A DNA stretch of 64,000 nt from Teratosphaeria epicoccoides. Taxonomy: Eukaryota > Ascomycota > Dothideomycetes > Mycosphaerellales > Teratosphaeriaceae. The translations under genes and the position numbers were made by a program. Below, one piece after another: positions 1 through 11,169 of the stretch. The notes under the pieces were generated by a model, which had not been told where the DNA came from, did not search any database, and was given only the letters and a program-made list of their open reading frames with translations. Position 1 is the stretch's first letter. Each line of letters begins with the position of its first letter. The DNA is taken from contig JADDMT010000100.1 of the NCBI GenBank assembly GCA_021401465.1, forward strand, positions 1 through 64,000, read 5' to 3'.

Positions 1-157
1 GCGGCGTTTGCGTTTCTGCGTTGAAGGGGCGTCAGTGTCTAGAATGACACAAGGCAGTAATGTAGAAAGAGAAGACATCATAGTTTGAAAGAAGAAACAA
101 GAGAAACCCCGCACTAATGAGGTAGCTCAGGGACGAGCTAGACTAAGAGGGGGATAG
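1..157. other. Left edge, no gene seen
   Basis: Short stretch before the first LTR. It lacks the dense TAG/CTA pattern of the element that follows, so it is probably flanking DNA or another element. A small palindrome (GTGTC-tagaat-GACAC) lies near 34-49. No coding feature is seen. Confidence 0.5.
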
Positions 158-647
158 TGTCATGAGTGTCAGGAGTACTATCCGGAGTACTATAGGATAC
201 AGGATCATGTGGGTCCTAAGTGCTATGAGTCATAGTACTGTCATAGGAGTACTATAAGTCATAGGCATAGTCATGGAAGAAAGGATCTGTCACGTGAGGA
301 TAGATCCCTAGATCTGTAGGGTTAGTCTACAGATCTATGGGCTTGCAAGGAAGAAGGGATCTGTCACGTGATGACAGACCCTTAGATCTGTAGGGTTAGT
401 CTACAGATCCATAGACACGGATCTGTCGGGTCTGTCGACAGATCTAACAGAGCTGCTCTGTCGCTCTCTAGTATATAGGGATGGCTTTAGGACAGGTAGT
501 TAGGAGCTTCGTGCTTAATCTCAATTTAATCCTCTCTTGCTTAGAGGAGAGTCAGTTACAAGGTCAACTGCTATTGTCGATATTCTTCACAGCTCCCGAG
601 TCTAACACCTGGTCACCTTCCTGCCATCGGCACCTACCCTTATGACA
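158..647 (+). repeat. LTR of a Ty3/Gypsy-type element
   Basis: A 490-bp LTR-like repeat that starts TGTCATGAG and ends TTATGACA, with the usual TG..CA ends. It is recognised because a second, inverted copy lies at 1392-1832. Inside are two imperfect copies (about 281-340 and 356-415) of a unit holding a CACGTG palindrome and a hairpin with a 9-bp stem, AGATCTGTA/TACAGATCT. The 5 bases on each side (GATAG, ACTAA) do not match, so no target-site duplication is visible. It abuts the start of the gag-like reading frame and may be the 5' LTR of the element, or an independent insertion. Confidence 0.75.
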
Positions 648-1391
648 ACTAAGCTATCGCCGTACTAGACAACGTAAGCGATGATCTAATAGTAGTCGCA
701 TAGAAGGAGTAGCAGAATAAGAAGTTACTAGACAGTAAGAACTACTACCGCAAGTTAGCGAGCAAGCATAACATAGAAATTAAGTCGCTAAATGACTGTC
801 TAACTAAGGCTCAGACGGCCCTAGCTACCGCGCAGGCAAAAGTCTAGGAGCTCGAGGATACTACGCGCTCTAGTCGCTTGAGATTACGCACGTAGTTACT
901 ATTACCTGCTAACAAGCACTAAGAGAGTTTGCTTGAGCGCAAGGAGAGGTTAGCACGCAAGCGTTGCAGTTAGGCCGTACTACTACTACCGCTACTAGCA
1001 GGCGGCAGGAAGAATGGCATCGCTAACTCGATTAAGCAGCCAAGTAGTAGAGGCGTGTAGGTTAGTAGCAGAGAAGGTACAACCGTCTCTTTAGACAGTT
1101 AGGGTTACAGGAAGCTAAACATCTAGATTGACCCTAACTAAGCTAAGCCTATGAAGACTAACTATGATCTTGATAAGCTAAAGGAATTCTCTAGTAAACT
1201 TAGCAAGGACGCACTAGCTAGAGCTTTAGTCGAGGGCAAGTTTAAGAAGTTTATGGCTTAGCTAGCTCTAAAGCTGCAGTTAACTACCTTTTAGTCTAAG
1301 GAGGATGCGATTAAGTACATCTTCTGTTACCTTAAGGGCATAGCGGAGACCTACTACTAATCTAGGGTCGCTAATGATTACAGCGACCTAT

Positions 1392-1832
1392 TGTCATAAG
1401 GGTAGGTGCCGATAGCAGGAAGGTGACTAGGTATTAGACTCGTAGAGCTATGAAGAATATCGACAATAGCAATTGTCCTTGTAACTAACTATTCCCTAGG
1501 GAAAGGGAATTGAATTAAGCACAAAGCTCCTAACTGCCTATCCTGAAGCTATCCCTATATACTAGAGAGACAGAGCAGTTCTGTTAGATCTGTCGACAGA
1601 CCTAACAGATCCATGTCTATAGATCTGTAGACTAACCCTACAGATCCGAGGGTCTGTCATCCTATGATAGATTCCTTCTCCCCTATAGGCCTGTAGATCT
1701 GTAGACTAACCCTACAGATCCGGGGATCTGTCCTCACGTAACAGATCCTTTCTCCTATGACTGTGCTTATAACTTATAGTCCTTAGGACCCTCACGATCC
1801 TGTAACTCGTAGCACTCCTAACACTCATGACA
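1392..1832 (-). repeat. Nested solo LTR, inverted, with TSD
   Basis: A 441-bp copy of the LTR at 158-647 in the opposite orientation (TGTCATAAGG ... CTCATGACA on the plus strand). It sits inside the gag frame and is flanked by an exact 5-bp duplication CCTAT at 1387-1391 and 1833-1837. If the LTR and one CCTAT are ignored, the gag frame reads on without a shift from SDL into CPNPYLLAKEM. This supports insertion and later LTR-LTR recombination. The copy also carries C-to-T type changes relative to the first LTR. Confidence 0.88.
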
Positions 1833-4800
1833 CCTATGCCCTAACCCGTACCTGTTAGCTAAAGAGATGTTAGATGATCTAAAGGAGCGTTTTAGCAAAC
1901 AGGACGGTTACGTAGAGCAGAGAGCCTAAGAGGCTATTAACAAGATGAAGTAGGGCGAGATTTAGAAGTTTAATGAGATATACACGAAGTATTTACGCTG
2001 CTACTACTACATGCTACTACTAAAGGAGTCACTAAAGGTGCTAGCACTAAAGAAGGTCTTGAATAATGTGTATACGGATTACATTGTAGGTTAGCATTAC
2101 ACTACTAAGGCCGACTTAGTAGCTAAGTGCAAGATCCTAGACATAGACCTTGACCTTAATAAGATCAAGACTAACAAGTAGAAGGCAGCTAGCGGCGGTC
2201 GCGGCAGAGGCAGCGGCAGTCGCAATACTAGAGGTTAGTAGCAGCTAAGTAGTAGCAGATGCCTAAATTCTGGCAGGAACTCTAGTAGCATGACTAGCGA
2301 GCAGAAGAAGGCTTACTTCGAGGCGTTACGCTCTAAGTAGCTAGTTTAGTATTATAGCATCAAGGTCATTAACGACATGCTAGCTAGACAGGCGGAGCGC
2401 AAGCATGTTATTAAGAACAAGCTCTGTATGCGTTACCGCGATCTAGGTTACCTGTAGCACTAAACCTGCAAGTGCCTACTATACAAGTTCAAGTATAACG
2501 CTAAGAAGGAGATGATCGGTTATCACTCCTACTAGCTTACTAAGGACAAGCCTACTAGGGAGTCGGGAAATGTCACTAGCATAAACTAAGCGCGACAGCT
2601 TATGCTACAAGTGTATCTAATGAATACGAACTACTTAGAGTTTTAGTAGCAACCGTTTAAATAGACGTGACTAAGGTCACTAACAAGCTTAGATAGCTAC
2701 AGGTAATTCCTCATATAGTTAGTACTTCTTTAGTAGACAGTCATAAAGCTAAAACTTTGCATGATGATAGTTCTAGTTCTTAATTTATTAGTATACCTTT
2801 TACGTACGCACACAAGATACCCTTGATCCCCTTAGCTAGGAGTCGCTATTTAGCCTTTAGCGACGGAGTTACATAAGCTAATTAGATTAACGCATATGGC
2901 TAACATCATAGTACAAGTAGGAGATAAAAGATATAAACATAATAAGCAGATGCTAGTGTTTGTCGTAGACATTTAGTATGACTTAGTATTAGGTAGGCCT
3001 TAGAGAGCTAAACATAGTCCTTAGTAGCGCTAGGACTAAGGAACCGTCATTTTAGACTTACACTACTACTAGCATCACTGTCTGTCTAAAGGAGTTATAG
3101 TAGTCGTAGTATCGAAGGACAAGACATATTAGGAGAAGAACTACCTAAAGAGCAAATTTAGACAAGATAATAGTAACGAAGTGCTAGTCTACTAGATCTT
3201 AGCTAGAGCGGTAGAAATGGTAGCATACTAGCTAGGATATGAAATCTTTCCCGTATAGATATAGCAAGTTAGTACTAACAGAAGTCTACTAATTTAAGCT
3301 TATGCTATGTTAGCTTACAAGTTCGAGAGCGTAATACTAGTGCATGCTACTATAGCTGAAGATTATGAGAAGTTCATGAAGGGGAAGCTAGAGTGTAATG
3401 TTTTAGACAAACTGCTAAAGTAATACCATGACTTAGCGGATGCTTAGGACAGGAAGGAGGCTAAGGAGTTGCTACCGAACCGTCTAGGCATTAACCTTGA
3501 GATCTACTTGAAGAATGGTTAAATGCTACCTTACTAGAAACTATTCCCTTAAGGTTAGCGTGAAAACAAGGCTATTCTGAAGTAGGTCTCCGACTAGCTA
3601 GACATAGGGTTCGTCTACCTAGCGAAGGGCAAGGATAATGCTAGTGCTTAGAATGTAGCACTAGTAATTATAGTGAGGAAGCCTAGTAGCAGATTACGCA
3701 TATGCACGGATTACTAAGTACTAAATGCGCTTAAGAACAGGTATCTAATCCTACGCATCTAAGAGACAATAGCTAACATTAAAGGCAAGAGATACATTAC
3801 TAAGCTAGATATCATCGCAGCGTTTAACCGAATGAGGATTGCTATAGGGCATAAATAGAAGACTACGTTTAGCACGAGATTTAGCGTGTTCGAATGCATA
3901 GTCATGCCATTTAGGCTTACTAACGCCCCTTTGGCGTTTTAAGGCTACATTAATAATGTACTCTGCGACTGTTTAGACAAGTTTTGTTTAGCATATATTA
4001 ACGACATGATCATTTACAGTAACAACGAAGAGGAGCATGTTAAGCACGTCCGCATAGTAGTCAAGAAACTAAGAGACGTAGGACTCCCTATTAACATCAA
4101 CAAATTAGAGTTTCATATCTAAGAGGTCAAGTTCCTTAGGCTAATTATTAGCGTAAACAGCATCAAGATAGATCTAGAGAAGGTCTAAGCCATTATTAAA
4201 TAGGAGACCCTAAAGAACCTTACTAACATTTAGTCCTTTCTTAGCTTTGCTAACTTCTACTAGTAGTTCATCTAGAAGTATTTGCAGCTAGCTACGCTGT
4301 TAACAAATATGACGAAGGGATTAAAAGAGAAGGACACGCGACTTCCCTTTAAATAGACAAAGGAAGTATAACAAGCATTTAACACTATAAAGGAAGCGTT
4401 TACTAAGGACCCTATTCTTTAGTACTTTAAACTAGGGCGCAGAACCATAATTAAGACCGACGCAAATGACATATTATCGCATGCGTCGCCTCTTAATTGT
4501 ATATCTGCAAGGTAACTAGGAAGGGAGTTTAGAACCCTGTAGCTTATTTTTCGAAGAAGATGTTACCTGTAGAGCGTAATTACGACATCTATAACAAGGA
4601 GCTACTAGCTATCATTTAGGCATTTGAAGAATACTAGCTAGAGCTGCAACCTTATAGTAGTAACAGTAAACTACTAGTCCTTGTAGTTACTAACTACAAG
4701 ACCCTTGAATACTTCACTACTACTAAGCGCCTTAATTTGAGACAGGCAAGGTAGTCGGAGTTTATGTCGTAATTTAACTTTAACATCACATATAGGCCTA

Positions 4801-6247
4801 GTAAGCAAAACCCCCGAGCAGATGCCCTGACTTAGAGGCTACAAGACTAGCCTAGTAAAGATGTGCTTACGTATCGCGATTAGATCCTGCTAAAGCTAGA
4901 GCTCTTCATTAACCCTCTAGGCTCGCTATAGTACGCCCTACATGAGTAATCAGATCAAGCGTTTCATTCGTAACTACTACAAGTATAGGACTACAAAGAC
5001 CTCTAAGCTTAGATACGCTAGATTGCTATAACTACTGCTAATAGCTAAAAACGCGTAGACATCTATTTCTATTAACTTTGTCACGAGACTGCCGCCATGT
5101 AAGTCCTTCGAAGGGGTCTTGTATAATAATATCATGACTATAACCGATCGATTTACTAAGGAGAGGCACTATATCCCTGTTAAGTTAATGACTGCCTGCA
5201 ACCTCGCGAGACTCTTTGTCAAATACGTCTTTAGCAGGCATAGTACTCCTAAAGACATCATCTCTAACCGTAGAGTGTAATTTGTTAGCGAGTTTTAGAA
5301 GGAACTCTGCGGTATCTTAGGAATCAAGCGAAAATTGTCTTCCTTGTTTTATCTAGAAACTGACAGACAATCTAAACGAAGTAATCTCTCTATAAAAGAG
5401 TATTTAAAGGCATACATAAACTTCGCGCAAGACAACTAGGTAGATTAGTTACCCTTAGCAGAGTTCGCAGATAACAATTAGAAGTTAGTAAGTACTAAGA
5501 TATTACCGTTCATGGCTAGCACTAGGAGAAACCCTCGCTTTACTAAGGAGCTAACAACTACTAGTTACGTAACAGCAGTTAGAGTCTAGAGACTTGACTA
5601 GCAAGACACGCAAGCATTTGTAAAGCGTATAAGTTAGATACATTATGTACTACGCTCAGAGTTAGCTAAAGCGTAAGACGTACAAGCAAAAGCTGCTAAC
5701 TTATACTAACGCATCTATTTAGTCTACAAGGTTAGCAATAAAGTATATGTTAGTACTAAGAACTTTAAATTAGTATGCCTATCACGTAAACTAGACATCG
5801 CAAACGTAGGGGCATACAAGATTACAGCTGTCCTTAACTCTAATAATAGCAAACTAGTAACGTATAAGTTAGATCTTAGTAAGCTAACTAGTATAGCTAA
5901 CGCGTTCTATGCATTCCTCCTTAAACTAGCAAACACTTATGACCCTTTGCCTAGTTAGCGCATTAAGCTACTACTACTAGTTAAAGTTGTTAACAATAAT
6001 AGAGTGTATGAGGAGCACATCGTTAGAGCTATCCTGAAGTCGAAGCAAGAGTAGCATAAGGGCCGGCTAAAACCTAGCTAGCTAAGAGGGTATAACGTCA
6101 AGTACTTAGTTAAATGGAGTAGTTATGAGGATGTAAAGGACAATACATAGGAGCTAGTAGAGCATTTAGGCAATGCAAAAGAGCTAGTTAACAAGTTTTA
6201 TGAGATATATCCTAAGATGCTAAAACCTTAACTAGTGTCTGCGCTAT

Positions 6248-6273
6248 TACTGTCATGTTACGACATGACAGTA
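6248..6273. repeat. Perfect 10-bp inverted repeat (hairpin)
   Basis: Arms TACTGTCATG and CATGACAGTA with a 6-nt loop (TTACGA), just downstream of the degraded chromodomain. The inner TGTCATG/CATGACA matches the tips of the LTR family at 158-647. It could be a 3'-UTR hairpin or a footprint of LTR ends. Function unknown. Confidence 0.6.
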
Positions 6274-6604
6274 GAGTAGCAGTTATCCGCAGAACCTAAG
6301 CTAGTATAGTCGACTATCGCATTAGCTGCTATAACTATACCTTCAGGTAATCTGCGTCTAACTGCCTTTGTTTAACGTGTTCATAGAGCTAGTGTTACTT
6401 AGTAGACAGGGTCTTGTCATAGAGCTCTAGGCACTAAGGATAGTTAGACAAGAGTTAGTCGTGAAGGAGCGAGGCTACTACTAGTTACTAGCGAAAGTGA
6501 TAGCGTACTAATTAGGATGATACCTAGTAAAGTTAAGGATAATAAAGTGTTTGCAGAGGTAGCGTAATGCCTCTAAGGACTAAAGCTGTTTAAGGGTAGG
6601 GTAT

Positions 6605-6771
6605 TGTCACAAATGTACTATCTAGACTCTCTCTAGATATACGCTTAGTTATGTGCTAAGTTAGCGGAGCCCTATAACTCTCTGCTACTCTTATACTCTC
6701 TTAGATACTTTGTCTTATAACCTGTTATTTAAGTTAGACCCCTTACATGTACACACTATTTACCTGTGACA
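6605..6771 (+). repeat. Candidate 3' LTR of the gag-pol element
   Basis: A 167-bp block that starts TGTCACAAATG and ends TTACCTGTGACA (inverted ends TGTCACA/TGTGACA). It is preceded by a purine-rich tract (AAGGGTAGGG) as expected of a polypurine tract. It does not resemble the LTR at 158-647, and no copy of it is seen at the 5' side. The call rests on termini and position only. Confidence 0.45.
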
Positions 6772-7549
6772 TAGACAAACTATTTACAAGCAGTAATGAC
6801 ACTATGTGTGCTCGTGATAGCAGAGAAGCTTCTAGACATTCTATCTACATTTAGGAATATAACTACACGTAACTAGTTACTTAGTAATCACAGGCTAGGA
6901 GTAGGAGTAATTCCCTTATTAGGAATTAACATTTGTAGCTATAAAGACTATGACTAGCTAGTAGCTATTACTAATAAGGAACACGTAATGTCTAAGGGTA
7001 TGTATAGATAGACGCTTATACATAGTACTAGCATATGCCTAAGTAGGAGTGTTAAATTAGGCAGTTACATGCTAGTAGGAGAAAGGATCCGCCTAGGCTA
7101 TAAGGAGCCTTAGGTAGCACCTAAGTCATGCGTGGCCTTAGGCAGCGACTAAGACTAGTTAGGTAACCCTATAATCTTAGTAGAGGTAAAGATTCTTCTT
7201 ACCTCTAACTAGGACAAGATGTAATACTTAACACACATAGGTATAATACTAGTACCTAGTTAGTACCTCTTTAGTTACTACTCTAAAGCGCGATTTAACC
7301 GTTTGTTTTAACAAACACTAGGGTTAACTAGCTAGGGGATAGTCTTTCTATGGTTAAATGATTGTACTTAATGTCATAGGTAAACGATGTATACACTAAG
7401 GCTCATGTGGTATTTAACAAGTACGATGAGGGAGAGAAGGACTATCTGCTAGGTGTCCGGTCCTTTATAACCGGGCTTGCCAGGGGTCACGCATAGGCCT
7501 CAGCCTATGTCAGGGACTTAGGGCCTCGCCCTCCACATTCATCATCCGT
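6772..7549. other. RIP-like AT-rich tail of the repeat block
   Basis: Continues the TAG/CTA-rich texture without a readable domain, then turns sharply GC-rich near 7450-7530. Small inverted repeats are visible: AGAGGTAA/TTACCTCT (7182-7206), and CATAGGC/GCCTATG shortly before the GC shift. This is probably the remains of further repeat sequence next to the junction with normal DNA. Confidence 0.5.
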
Positions 7550-7940
7550 CAATCTAGCCCTGTAGCAGCCCGCTCCTCAATGCCTCCCTCGACACCACCA
7601 GCAACTCTATTCAAGCTCATCACCATACCCAGCAGCACTTCGGCCTCGCCGGCGATTTCCGCGGCGCGACCTTCACGGTCTCGAACATCGGCTCCGTGGG
7701 CGGCGGCAGCGGGGTCGTCACGCCGGTCATCTCCGCGCCACAAGTCGCCATTCTGGGCATGGGACGTGCCCGTGTGGTGCCTGCGTTCGATGCACGAGGT
7801 GCGCTGGTGAATCGTGAGGAGCTGGTCTTGACCGGTGCGCGGGTCACCGCGTCGTTGACGGCGTGGAGCGGGTGCGGGTATTGTTGGAGGAGCCTGCGGG
7901 AGATACCGGCCGAGTTGCGGTAGCATTTGCGAGGACATGA
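7550..7940 (+). pseudogene. Fragment of 2-oxoacid dehydrogenase E2 (lipoamide acyltransferase)
   Basis: The plus strand reads as the C-terminal catalytic domain of a lipoamide acyltransferase, most like the branched-chain 2-oxoacid dehydrogenase E2. Visible pieces: LLNASLDTTSNSIQ, then an abrupt jump (about 50 residues of the usual domain missing), then FRGATFTVSNIGSVGG, TPVISAPQVAILGMGR and VVPAFD. After LVNREELVL near 7825 the frame is lost. The catalytic-type stretch GHRVVDGVERVRVLLEEPAG resumes in another frame and ends at TGA 7938-7940. The 5' part of the gene is absent and the fragment begins at the edge of the dead retroelement. It is not functional. A full copy is presumably elsewhere in the genome. 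Confidence 0.75.
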
Positions 7941-8152
7941 GGGGCTGATACAAGCTCGAATACAATGAGTCTGTCAATTTGAAAGTCTCGCACACGTGCC
8001 CTAGTGGTCGACTACAGCTGCTGTAGATCGAGCATCGTGTCTTTTCCTTCGTAAGTATCGCAAATTTCGCTGCAAGCATCGGAATCCCTGCGATACAATC
8101 TTTTCCAAAATTCCACCGGTGAAATGTGTGCCCAGCTGACTGGAAAGCAACC

Positions 8153-9896
8153 CTATTGATTTTGTACGCCAGAGGGCGAGTGAGGGCTCCCGTTGCCAAT
8201 CGACTTCACCTCAGTCGTGCGCGCCCTGGCTGTGGCAAAGATGGTGCGGATCTCTTCTTCGTATTGATCCAGCTGCTTTTGCTTCTTATCAAGAAACGAA
8301 TCGACGCCCTTGTCCCAGAGCTGCGCCACTACTTTCTCGTCGTCTGCATCAAAATTCCTGTAGAAGAGTGGCTGGAGATGTTGTCGGTAGATGGCAGGAA
8401 AGGCATTGATGCTGCTCAAGGCCGCATTATGCCAGTGTCGTCCAGTGGTCCAAGCTTCGCGAAAACGTTGGCTGACACTGCAGTCCAGTTTTCGGGCCAA
8501 TTCCTCTCTTTCCAATGCTTGGACCAATTCGTCGTACTGAATCCTGTATTCCTCCAGGTGGGCGTCATCCTCAAGCTGATCGACCCCTCGGCCAGAGAGC
8601 CAGGATGGGAGGCGGCCGAGCTGCGCTGGGTATACAGGTGCGTACTCCAGATCAATGAGACGAGTCACATTCCAATCCTCGTCCACAAAAATATTGCTTT
8701 GATGCATGTCAGCAAGGGTCATGACAAAAGGGCCGTGTCGAGTGTGCCGGTCCCAGAAATGGGGAATCAGGGCTCGGAGAGCGACAAGCGATGAAAGCTG
8801 GAAGATGCCATCGTCTCGATTCAAAATGGCATTTGGCTGATGCCGCATCCGGGCGTCTTGGAAACGGAGCATGTCATGGACAAAAGTGTCCGCTGATGTG
8901 TAGGTCATGTCCTAGACGTATCATGTCAGAAGAGCTACTAATTATGTGGACTGCATCCATTGTCACACTATCTACGCACTCTGGGAATTTCTGTGGGGAT
9001 TCGATATCCATTCCAGAAGCACGCAAGGTCGAAGAGTGGTCGGTTGGCGAGTGCGATGGTGCCATCGTTGGCCATCGTCCAGGATCCGATTCGGGGTTGT
9101 GGTTGTCTTGCGAGGTCGAGCATAATTCGAGCAAGGCTATTGTAAAGATTTGTGCGTCGGCGCCCGTCGCTTCGATACATCTGCCATGTATACGATAGCA
9201 TCTCTCCATCTTCGACGTATTCTAGTAGCAGGTAGCCAGTATCGGGGAGGCAATCACGATGGAACCCCAGGAAGGGGGTCAATGTCGCTCCATGCAACCA
9301 TGCGAAGCCGCGGCGCAGATGCCACGTGATCCATTTTCGGAGGGTAAGATTTTGGATCGCTGTGAACTAGATGGCCGGCAGTGTTAGCCCGCACATGATA
9401 AATCCAGGCTTCCACTAGCGATGGCGTGAGCGCGTACTGATTGCTTGCCCGGAAAGCCTATACCAAGAAGATGAGGGATCGGCACTGAAGGACACTCGCT
9501 CGCGAGGTGAATATATGTGGCTGCCTCGCACCGGAGCTTTTCGTCCACGCTGCCTGGAGTAAAGTCCTCGCCAGCACTGAAAGGTAACGGGAAGCGCATC
9601 AGTACTCGGTGTGGAAGGTGCTTCGTCCGATGAGTCGAATGGACATCGAAGACGGCACAAAGGTTGAAAGTGCCTCGTCTCCATGTTGTCGTCGGACTCA
9701 ATGTGAAGTCCGTGGAGGGAATGCCAAGATGTTCAGAACAGAGTTGTTCAAGATGAGATCGATGGAGATGAAGCTGATCGCGAAATTCTGCAAAGTTGTG
9801 GTAGTTGCGAAGCGCGGGCCTCACATCAATTTCCCAATCGAGAGCCTGTGATTCGGACAATGGCTCTTTCAAGGTCGGGATGGTGTAATCAGCCAT
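8153..9896 (-). CDS. APH-family phosphotransferase-like protein, three exons
   Basis: Exons on the minus strand: 9896-9438, 9366-8980 and 8911-8153, giving 534 aa. Introns are 71 nt (GTACGC..CTAG) and 68 nt (GTGCGT..CTAG), both with CTRAY-like branch points (CTAAC, CTGAC); both keep phase 0. The protein matches the large fungal family of aminoglycoside-phosphotransferase-like kinases of unknown substrate: conserved FTAIQNL and DTGYLLLEYV in exon 2, then the kinase-like core in exon 3, MTLADMHQSNIFVDEDW (Asp350, Asn355) and LIDLEY (Asp369). The Met at 9896 is chosen because similarity to the family begins nearby; an in-frame Met at 10001 is possible. It is the only apparently intact gene in a relic-rich region. 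The family is often expanded and its role is unknown; a drug-resistance function should not be assumed. Confidence 0.82.
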
Positions 9897-11169
9897 GGCC
9901 TGCCAGCCAGATGGATTATAAAGCACGGCGCGTGTAGAAAGCGAGTACAAGCCGCCGCGTCGTAGATCTGTCTCATCACGTGATGTAGCGCCAATACACA
10001 CATACTAATATCAGATAAATAGTTAGTATAGTGAATAGCCATGCGTTCAATACGCCGTTAGTGGGACACGCTGCTAGCAACAACTGTGTCATGAAAATCG
10101 TTGATATCGATACACGCACACGGAGTTGGCCCGCGCGCATTGTCTGCCCGCACAACACGAATATGCCCACGCAATACTTTGTGTCGACCATGGTCTCGTC
10201 GCCGAACTGCGTTCAGCCGAAAGGCAACCATCGACCGTTGTGCTCTCAATGATTGCCCGCTGTGAGGCTTCGCACGCCATAGTCATCGACACCCATAGTC
10301 ATCGACACCGAGAGATCGCACCATTGTGTATAGGACATCAGCGATGTACAAGAATGTCACTGAAAGACGACTATACACACAGGTTAGGATGCTCGCACGT
10401 GTAATCCCGGGATACTCGAAAATTCGAATCCTTGGTCATTCGAGGCAGTCATCTCAATATCTACCCCCTACTTGCCTTCTTCTCTGAGCCATTTCGCCCG
10501 AGCTTTTCAACTGGTTTGCTTCCGCGTCTGTCAGACGCCTTGCTCAGCTATTTGCAGTGTTTGTTGACGTGGAAGTACTGGTGGATGACGAGTTGGCATT
10601 GGACGATGAGCCGGTATTCGAGCTTCCAGCGCTAGACGAGCCGCTACCGGACGCGTTAGTGTCTGAGGTCTGGTTGGACGACATCTTGACAGTGTCTTGT
10701 TCTGAGCAGTCAGCACATGTTCTGGAGAATTCTCTGACGAAAAGGGTACTTGCCGGTCTAATGAGACTCAGTGCACGGTGGAGCGGACGAACGCGACCGA
10801 GAGCGGGCAGGAAATCGGACTTATTTGTACTGCCTGTCACATACTGATGCTGCTCATCTCTGCTTCTGCGTATGTTTGAATTGCCTTATTCAAGCTAATG
10901 CGCCGCTCTGTTGCATGTACTTGGTGGCAGCCTTATGCACAGCCAGGTGATAGCAGGCAACTAGCGTGCACCTTTGGGAGGCATCGAGCGCTTTGATCTG
11001 CATGGCACCACTCGCGACCTGCAGTCGCGACTGCTTAGGCTTCGTTTTCTCACAAGTTGCTAGTCGCTACGTGGGTCCAGCCGTCTGAGCTCGGCCGTTC
11101 GCCTGGGCCGGGGAGTTTCTTCCTGCAGAATCACCAACGCACTGAGTTTCTGATGTGGCGGGCGAGCTT
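9897..11169. other. Intergenic, no convincing gene
   Basis: Upstream of the phosphotransferase-like gene. Contains a 16-bp tandem duplication (10278-10293 and 10294-10309) and a low-complexity minus-strand frame encoding a 46-residue Ser/Thr/Asn-rich stretch (10684-10544) that lacks any recognisable domain. Nothing else is supported. Confidence 0.5.

Larger units (their letters stand above)
648..6600 (+). mobile_element. Dead Ty3/Gypsy chromovirus internal region (gag-pol), RIP-like
   Basis: Remnant of an LTR retrotransposon, readable only through many TAG/TAA codons where Gln or Trp is expected. In order: a gag region with a likely coiled coil (about 700-900) and capsid-like part (1151-1386 plus 1838-2170); a damaged CCHC knuckle near 2425-2480 in which one Cys and the His appear as Tyr; a protease-like DS motif near 2760; RT at about 3690-4150, with the YxDD-type motif now AYINDM near 3990-4010; RNase H near 4440-4520 (KTDAND); integrase core at about 5100-5600 with the second catalytic Asp changed (SNRRVQF for a DRG-type motif); and a C-terminal chromodomain near 6090-6210 (VKW..Y, then NT*E). 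The element cannot encode working enzymes. Boundaries are approximate. Confidence 0.88.

Noticed and set aside
7549..8199. 216-codon minus-strand frame
   Set aside because: It lies antisense to the E2 fragment, has no splice structure, and its composition mirrors the GC-rich plus strand.
10544..10840. Ser/Thr/Asn-rich minus frame and an acidic plus frame
   Set aside because: Low-complexity sequence makes both strands open; no domain, intron or clear start supports a gene.
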